From an uncultured Lachnospiraceae bacterium (GTDB taxonomy: Bacteria > Bacillota > Clostridia > Lachnospirales > Lachnospiraceae): a stretch of DNA of 64,000 nucleotides. This document shows, in pieces, positions 59,562-64,000 of the stretch (positions are counted from its first letter, which is position 1; every line of letters starts with the position of its first letter). The notes under the pieces are model-generated. The model did no database searches. It saw only the letters and a list, made by a program, of their open reading frames with translations, and was not told the DNA's origin. The translations under genes were made by a program, and so were the position numbers. The stretch is from assembly GCA_947574135.1 (NCBI GenBank), contig CANPIM010000006.1, positions 1-64,000 of the forward strand, given 5' to 3'.

Positions 59562-59676
59562 GAAATGAAGGAGAAGGGAATGGATAAGGAGGGATAGGTG
59601 GAAACTTTTAAAAAATGATGTCTGATTTTGCCGGGTTTTGGGAAGGGACAAATTCTTTTTCATCATTTACAGATCA

Positions 59677-59693
59677 TTGGCATGGGTTTTGCT
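59677..59693 (+). promoter_or_regulatory. Sigma-54 (-24/-12) promoter of the gntP-type operon
   Basis: TTGGCATGGGTTTTGCT has GG at 59679-59680 and GC at 59691-59692, 12 bp apart. It matches the minus-strand otnK promoter (56724-56740) at all conserved positions except the C-to-T after TTGGCA. Transcription would start about 30 nt before the permease ATG. Confidence 0.85.
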
Positions 59694-59733
59694 TTTTATA
59701 CAGAATATAAAAACTTATAGGAGGGTTAAACTT

Positions 59734-61059
59734 ATGTCAACATCGTACGTGCTTATTGTTTTTGCTCTTGTCATTGTACTGATGATCTTCCTGATCTCCA
59801 AGTGCAAGGTCAATGCAGCCATGGGAATCCTGATTGCCGCCCTGATTCTGGCCATCGCATTGGGAACTCCCTGGGAGGAAATCGAAGGCACCATCAACAG
59901 CGGCTTTTCCGGAACCATTAAGAGCGTGGCCATTGTCATCTTTCTGGGATGTACCATGGGAACAGTTCTGGAAAAAACCGGCGCGGCTGTCCGCATTACC
60001 AAATGGGCCATTCATCTGGTAGGAGAAAAGAATATGATCTGGGCCATCGCCCTGTCCTCCGCCATCTTGGGGATTCCCATTTTTGCAGACACGGTAGTGA
60101 TTCTGCTGATCCCCATTGTGTCCCTGCTGGCCGTGCAGACCAAGAAATCCATGATGAGCTACGGCAGCGCCCTGTATCTGGGAGCATTGGTTACCGCTTC
60201 CCTGGTACCGCCTACTCCCGGCCCCGTATCTGCGGCCGCACTTCTGGAGGTGCCTCTGGGGCAGGCCATTCTGTGGGGCGTGGTTGTTGCCATTCCCAGC
60301 GTCATCGCAGCTACGCTGTACTGTATGACCTTAAAGACACCGGTGGAGCCCAAGGAGGAGTTTATCCTGGCAGCCAAGGAAAGCGAAGGGGCAGAGCTTC
60401 CCTCCCTTTTCAAATCCATGATGCCTATTCTGTTCCCCCTGTTTCTCATTCTTTTGAACACGGTAGTGTCCGTGGTGGCTCCGGGAACTGGCATTGCAAA
60501 TGTATGTGCCTTTATCGGAAGTCCTCTGGCCGCTCTGTTTACCGGCTGTATTCTGTCCCTGTTCCTCACCGGCAAGGAGTGGAAGAGCAAGAAGGTGCTG
60601 AATGACTGGGTAAACGAAGGCATCCTGGCTGCCGCTATGCCCATCGTGGTAACCGGTATGGGCGGAGCCCTGGCTACCTTTGTAAAGAATGCCGGCGTGG
60701 CAGAGAAGATTGCAGACATTATTGTACAGTCTCCCTTCCCGGCAATATTGATTCCCATTATCATTGCTGCTATCATCCATGTGGTCACCGGATCCAATGC
60801 CCTGGGCGTTATGACGGCAGCCGCTCTGGTGCAGCCCATGCTTTCCACTCTGGGAATTTCCCCGGTTGCAGCCTTCCTGGCCTGCGGTACCGGCGCCCTT
60901 ATGTTTAAGCACGCCAATTCTTCCGGCTTCTGGGTAACTGTTTCCATGTCCAATATGGATGTCAATCAGGGTATCCGGGGCGTAGGCGGAGCCTCCACCG
61001 TAGCAGGCTTTACGGGAGCCGTGATCACCTGCATTTTAGTTGCCCTGCATGTAATTTAA
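59734..61059 (+). CDS. GntP-family sugar-acid permease
   Basis: The permease has 441 residues and about 12 membrane segments. Family features include GFSGTIKSVAIVIFLGCTMG, GIPIFADTVVILLIPIV, LVPPTPGPVSAA and the C-terminal FKHANSSGFWVTVSMSNMD. GntP members import gluconate and related hydroxy-acids with protons. AGGAGGG lies 8 nt before the ATG at 59734. It is first in the rightward sigma-54 operon, so it probably supplies the acid sugar used by the OtnK/OtnC pathway. Confidence 0.92.
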   Translation: MSTSYVLIVFALVIVLMIFLISKCKVNAAMGILIAALILAIALGTPWEEIEGTINSGFSGTIKSVAIVIFLGCTMGTVLEKTGAAVRITKWAIHLVGEKNMIWAIALSSAILGIPIFADTVVILLIPIVSLLAVQTKKSMMSYGSALYLGALVTASLVPPTPGPVSAAALLEVPLGQAILWGVVVAIPSVIAATLYCMTLKTPVEPKEEFILAAKESEGAELPSLFKSMMPILFPLFLILLNTVVSVVAPGTGIANVCAFIGSPLAALFTGCILSLFLTGKEWKSKKVLNDWVNEGILAAAMPIVVTGMGGALATFVKNAGVAEKIADIIVQSPFPAILIPIIIAAIIHVVTGSNALGVMTAAALVQPMLSTLGISPVAAFLACGTGALMFKHANSSGFWVTVSMSNMDVNQGIRGVGGASTVAGFTGAVITCILVALHVI

Positions 61060-61096
61060 TGACTCGTTTTCAGATACAGAAAGGATTGAGAATGCC

Positions 61097-62086
61097 ATGG
61101 AGAAATTTATCACACGGGCCGCTCGTTTAAACAAGGCCTATGACATTGAGCTTATAGAGCGTGAGCTGGAATGCGGAGAGGACGATATCATCGTCAAAAA
61201 TCATATGATGGGCATCTGCGGCTCGGACAAAAGCTTTTACCGGGGCTTTATGCCTCCGCAGACTGCGGAATTTCGGCAGCCTCCCCAGTTTCCCTTCCTG
61301 CTGGGCCATGAGAGCGGAGGCACGGTGGTGGCTGTGGGCAGCCGTGTCAGCGATTACAAGGTGGGAGATCAGGTCATAGCCTTTGGCTGGAACAACAATT
61401 TCGCCGATTATTTTAAGGCCAAGAATTTCCAGCTTCAGCCGGTTCCGGAAGGACTGGATATGGACATTGCCGCTCTGGGAGAGCCCACGGCCTGTGCCAT
61501 GTATTCCGGGCTGCACACAGGCGTACAGCTGGGAGACACCGTGGTGATCATGGGCGGCGGCTATGCAGGCCAGATCATTGCCCAGTGCTCTAAGCTAAAG
61601 GGCGCCTATCGGGTGATTGTGGTGGATGTGCTGGAGGGAAAGCTTGAGCTGGCAAAATCCCTGGGGGCTGACCTGGTAATCAACTCTAAGGAGGAGGATC
61701 CGGTGGCAAAAGTCAAGGCGCTTACCGGAGGCCGGGGCGCAGATGTGGTGGTGGAGGCAGCAGGATCGGCAGAATCCTTTAACGCGGCCAGTGCCATGAT
61801 CCGGCATAACGGAAAGTTTGTATTCTACAGCTGGGTTACGACTCCTGTAACGTTAAATATCAGTCGGTGGCACGATGACGGGCTGGAATTTGTCAATACC
61901 TGTCTGGTGCATCATACCTGGCAGGAGCGCTTTGTCTGGGTGCCTGACACCCTGCGGCCCATTATTCAGGGTTCTGTAAAGATTAAGCCTCTTATCACCA
62001 ATGAATTCCCGTTGGCAGATATCAAGGGAGGCTTTGATTTGGCGGACAAGGACGACGCGGCCATTAAGATTGTCTTTCGTCCCTGA
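61097..62086 (+). CDS. Zinc-binding medium-chain alcohol/polyol dehydrogenase
   Basis: The protein has 329 residues. Catalytic zinc ligands are Cys in GICGSDKSF (about 38-46) and His-Glu in GHESGG (about 70); the NAD loop is VIMGGGYAGQIIAQCSKLKG. The structural-zinc cluster of four cysteines is absent, as in many sugar-acid and sorbitol-type relatives. It probably oxidises a hydroxyl of the imported acid sugar or reduces a product. AAAGGA is about 12 nt before the ATG. It follows the permease after 37 bp. Confidence 0.88.
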   Translation: MEKFITRAARLNKAYDIELIERELECGEDDIIVKNHMMGICGSDKSFYRGFMPPQTAEFRQPPQFPFLLGHESGGTVVAVGSRVSDYKVGDQVIAFGWNNNFADYFKAKNFQLQPVPEGLDMDIAALGEPTACAMYSGLHTGVQLGDTVVIMGGGYAGQIIAQCSKLKGAYRVIVVDVLEGKLELAKSLGADLVINSKEEDPVAKVKALTGGRGADVVVEAAGSAESFNAASAMIRHNGKFVFYSWVTTPVTLNISRWHDDGLEFVNTCLVHHTWQERFVWVPDTLRPIIQGSVKIKPLITNEFPLADIKGGFDLADKDDAAIKIVFRP

Positions 62087-62150
62087 GAGGATGGAGAGCT
62101 GACCGAGGATGGGTCAGGCAAAACAAAGAATAAAAGGAGTTGTACATCAC

Positions 62151-63515
62151 ATGGATTATACCAATCTTTTGAAGCATTCTACGAAACGGTCCAGGGTGGG
62201 CATTATCGGCGCCACCCGCGGTTATGGCTACACGCTGCTGGCCCAGATTCCCAAGGTAAAGCTTATGGATCTTCGGGTAATCTGCTCCCGGCATCCCCAC
62301 GAGTGTCTGGAGGTGTTAAAGGAGATCGGATATGAGGAGAGCCGGATTGTGGTCTGCCGGGATGAGGAGGAGATCCGGGGAGCTTCCCAGGAGGCCATCC
62401 TGATTGTCAGCGATTATCGCCTGGTCATGGAGTGCGGCATCACAGCCCTGGTAGAGTGCACGGGAAATACGGCAGTGAGCTCGGATGCAGCCCTGTCTGC
62501 CCTGAAAAAGGGAATCAATGTGTATATGGTTTCCAAGGAGACGGACAGTGTGTGCGGGCCCCTCTTAAACCAGGTGGCAGCGGAAAACGGCGTGGTGTAT
62601 GCCCTGGTAAACGGGGATCAGCCACGGAACCTTTTGGATCTCTATTCCTGGGCCATGCTGCTGGGCCTGGAGGTGGTTGCGGCCGGAAAGTCCAGCGAGT
62701 ATGATTTTGTCTGGGATCGGGAGACCAAGGAGCTGACCTACACAGACGGAAGCGGCGCAAAGGAGCAGATGCCGGAAATGCTGGATTGCTGGCGCTATGA
62801 GGGAACAGAGACCCTGAAGGAGCGGCGCAGGCTGGTGGACAAATATGCGGAGGTGATCTCTGCGGATCTCTGCGAGATGAACCTGGTCTCCAATATTACG
62901 GGCCTTACACCGGCGAATCCCTTCCTCAGCTATCCTGTGGCCAAGGTGAGCGAGCTGGCGGATATCTTTATTCCGGAGGAGGACGGAGGAATCCTGAAAA
63001 AGTCCGGGGTGGTGGATGTGTTCTACAACCTGCGGGAGAAGGATGAGGCCAGCTTCTGCGGGGGGGAGTTTATCATTATTAAGTGTGAAAATGAAAAGAT
63101 GTGGGAGATCCTCAAGGGGAAGGGCCATGTCATGAGCAAGAGCGGAAAGTACGCCTGTGTATACTATCCCTATCACTATATGGGGCTGGAGACACCGGTT
63201 TCCATTCTCCTGGGAGATCTTATGGGAATCGGCTCCCATCCGGAATGCAGACAGGTGTCGGTGCTGGCCGGCGTGGCTCAAGAGGATCTGCCCAAGGGAA
63301 CTGTGCTCACAGTGGAGGGACATCACCATGCCATAAAGGGCCTGGTGCCGGAGCTTCTGGAGCGGGAGGCTGTGGGGGATTTGGCGCCCTTCTACCTGTT
63401 AAACGGCGCCACCCTGGAGCGGGAGGTAAAGGCCGGGGATCCCATTACGCGAAAGGATGTGGATCTGTCCGGGCTGGAAATCTATAAATTGTATGCAAAG
63501 GGACTGGAGCTCTAA
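62151..63515 (+). CDS. NAD(P)-binding oxidoreductase with SAF domain
   Basis: The protein has 454 residues. The N-terminal half resembles homoserine dehydrogenase-type folds (VGIIGATRGYGYTLL nucleotide loop; ALVECTGNTAVSSDAALSAL). The C-terminal 100 residues look like an SAF domain (VSVLAGVAQEDLPKGTVLTV, DPITRKDVDL). Proteins of this combination occur in carbohydrate-acid clusters but I know no firmly assigned reaction. In this operon it is the best candidate for making the oxo-acid used by the kinase. ATG 62151 is 11 nt after AAAGGAG, longer than usual spacing. Confidence 0.8.
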   Translation: MDYTNLLKHSTKRSRVGIIGATRGYGYTLLAQIPKVKLMDLRVICSRHPHECLEVLKEIGYEESRIVVCRDEEEIRGASQEAILIVSDYRLVMECGITALVECTGNTAVSSDAALSALKKGINVYMVSKETDSVCGPLLNQVAAENGVVYALVNGDQPRNLLDLYSWAMLLGLEVVAAGKSSEYDFVWDRETKELTYTDGSGAKEQMPEMLDCWRYEGTETLKERRRLVDKYAEVISADLCEMNLVSNITGLTPANPFLSYPVAKVSELADIFIPEEDGGILKKSGVVDVFYNLREKDEASFCGGEFIIIKCENEKMWEILKGKGHVMSKSGKYACVYYPYHYMGLETPVSILLGDLMGIGSHPECRQVSVLAGVAQEDLPKGTVLTVEGHHHAIKGLVPELLEREAVGDLAPFYLLNGATLEREVKAGDPITRKDVDLSGLEIYKLYAKGLEL

Positions 63516-63569
63516 AAGGAGCCAAAGGTTTCAGAGCATGGTATGCTTGTGCAAAGGAGAGGGCAGAGC

Positions 63570-64000
63570 ATGGAGTTGGAATACGAAATACAGCTGGAGC
63601 AAAAACAGCTCCTGGCGCCTAGCCAGATACAATCCCTGGAGATTTTAGCCATGGATCAGGGAGAGCTGAGCCAGTTCCTGCAAAATGAATATTTGGAGAA
63701 TCCTCTGCTGGAGTGGAGCGGAGAGAGCGGCATGGGAGCCGGCTCCGAGGAGCTTCGCAAGACCTATGAGCATACTGTAACCTATGGAAGAAGCTATGAA
63801 GAGATGGTGGAGGAAGAGTATAAGAGGAGAAGAGATATCCCTGTGCAGGACCAGGACCAGATAAAAAATTATCTCCTCTATCAGCTTCCCCAGCAGCGAT
63901 TTTCCCCTTCCCAGTGGAGATTACTGGAGTATCTGGTGGATTGCCTGGACGACACCGGGTTTTTCACCGTTCCTCTGGAGGAAGTGGCACAAAAGACAAA
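63570..64000 (+). CDS. rpoN: RNA polymerase sigma-54 factor RpoN (N-terminal part, runs off the window)
   Basis: The frame is open from ATG 63570 to the window end (143 complete codons). The start MELEYEIQLEQKQLLAPSQI and SLEILAMDQGELSQFLQ plus ENPLLEW are the glutamine- and leucine-rich region I of sigma-54, which contacts the activator. Region II (acidic, variable) and the start of the core-binding region (IKNYLLYQLPQQRFS, LLEYLVDCLDDTGFF) follow. AAAGGAGAGG is 8 nt before the ATG. It follows the SAF oxidoreductase by 54 bp, so it appears to be part of, or immediately behind, the catabolic operon read by sigma-54 itself. Confidence 0.93.
   Translation, partial: MELEYEIQLEQKQLLAPSQIQSLEILAMDQGELSQFLQNEYLENPLLEWSGESGMGAGSEELRKTYEHTVTYGRSYEEMVEEEYKRRRDIPVQDQDQIKNYLLYQLPQQRFSPSQWRLLEYLVDCLDDTGFFTVPLEEVAQKT

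Noticed and set aside
1..64000. CRISPR arrays, tRNA or rRNA genes, prophage or insertion sequences
   Set aside because: None was recognised on reading; the tandem arrays present have no spacer-repeat pattern and no transposase other than the Rpn-like nuclease was seen.

Overview
The window looks like chromosomal DNA of a moderately GC-rich anaerobic Firmicute, most likely a Lachnospiraceae/Clostridium-type gut bacterium. This is an inference. It rests on strong AGGAGG ribosome-binding sites, frequent GTG/TTG starts, canonical TTGACA-17-TATAAT promoters, a short HisG paired with HisZ, RecU, a SigV/RsiV pair, BlaI/BlaR-type and Bce-type sensing modules, and GntP, YfcC and AEC transporters. No rRNA, tRNA, CRISPR array, prophage or classical insertion sequence was recognised.

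Layout. 0-3.7 kb: end of a GHKL histidine kinase, a lipoprotein, a small Cys-rich protein, an RluA-type pseudouridine synthase and recU. 3.7-8.9 kb: a histidine operon (hisZ-hisG-hisD-hisB-hisIE) from a near-perfect promoter; HisIE carries an extra HisF-like half-barrel, and a duplicated fragment of the hisD 3' end sits before hisB. 8.9-14.5 kb: a GT-C-like membrane protein, a nuclease-helicase fusion and an Rpn/PD-(D/E)XK transposase-like protein. 14.5-18.7 kb (minus): split transketolase (N subunit broken by an amber codon), FGGY kinase and AEC transporter. 18.8-20.3 kb: an old-yellow-enzyme pseudogene and a shikimate-dehydrogenase-like gene. 20.4-23.7 kb (minus): two-component system plus ABC transporter. 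23.9-27.9 kb: AraC regulator, HpcH/HpaI aldolase and two D-2-hydroxyacid dehydrogenases. 28-33.7 kb: a mixed set including a PanE-like reductase, an esterase, a Cys-rich ferredoxin-like protein and a frameshifted lipoprotein. 34-38.3 kb: ilvE, then YfcC transporter and isoaspartyl dipeptidase on the minus strand. 38.5-42.5 kb: a BlaI/M56 sensor pair behind a large dyad and a purine-rich repeat leader. 42.5-46.3 kb: a second RluA enzyme, a truncated DUF4143 ATPase, a dicarboxylate symporter and an orphan DNA methyltransferase. 46.4-49.6 kb: two convergent ECF sigma/anti-sigma pairs. 49.7-54.7 kb: a Bce-like response regulator/kinase/ABC module with the same putative regulator box before both transcription units.

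The most coherent system is at 54.7-64.0 kb. A sigma-54 activator (57615-59516) lies between two divergent units, each with a consensus -24/-12 promoter. The leftward unit encodes an OtnK-type four-carbon acid-sugar kinase and an OtnC-type aldolase/decarboxylase. The rightward unit encodes a GntP permease, a zinc-type dehydrogenase, a SAF-domain oxidoreductase and then rpoN itself, which runs off the window. This suggests a sugar-acid catabolic regulon that carries its own sigma factor. The substrate and the role of the SAF oxidoreductase are unassigned.

A second notable signal is a leader element of roughly 85-150 bp found three times, immediately upstream of and including the ribosome-binding sites of unrelated genes (recU, HpcH aldolase, OtnC). 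Its hairpin is conserved, with base-pair covariation. Several genes are visibly decaying: the transketolase N subunit, the OYE gene, the DUF4143 ATPase and a lipoprotein.
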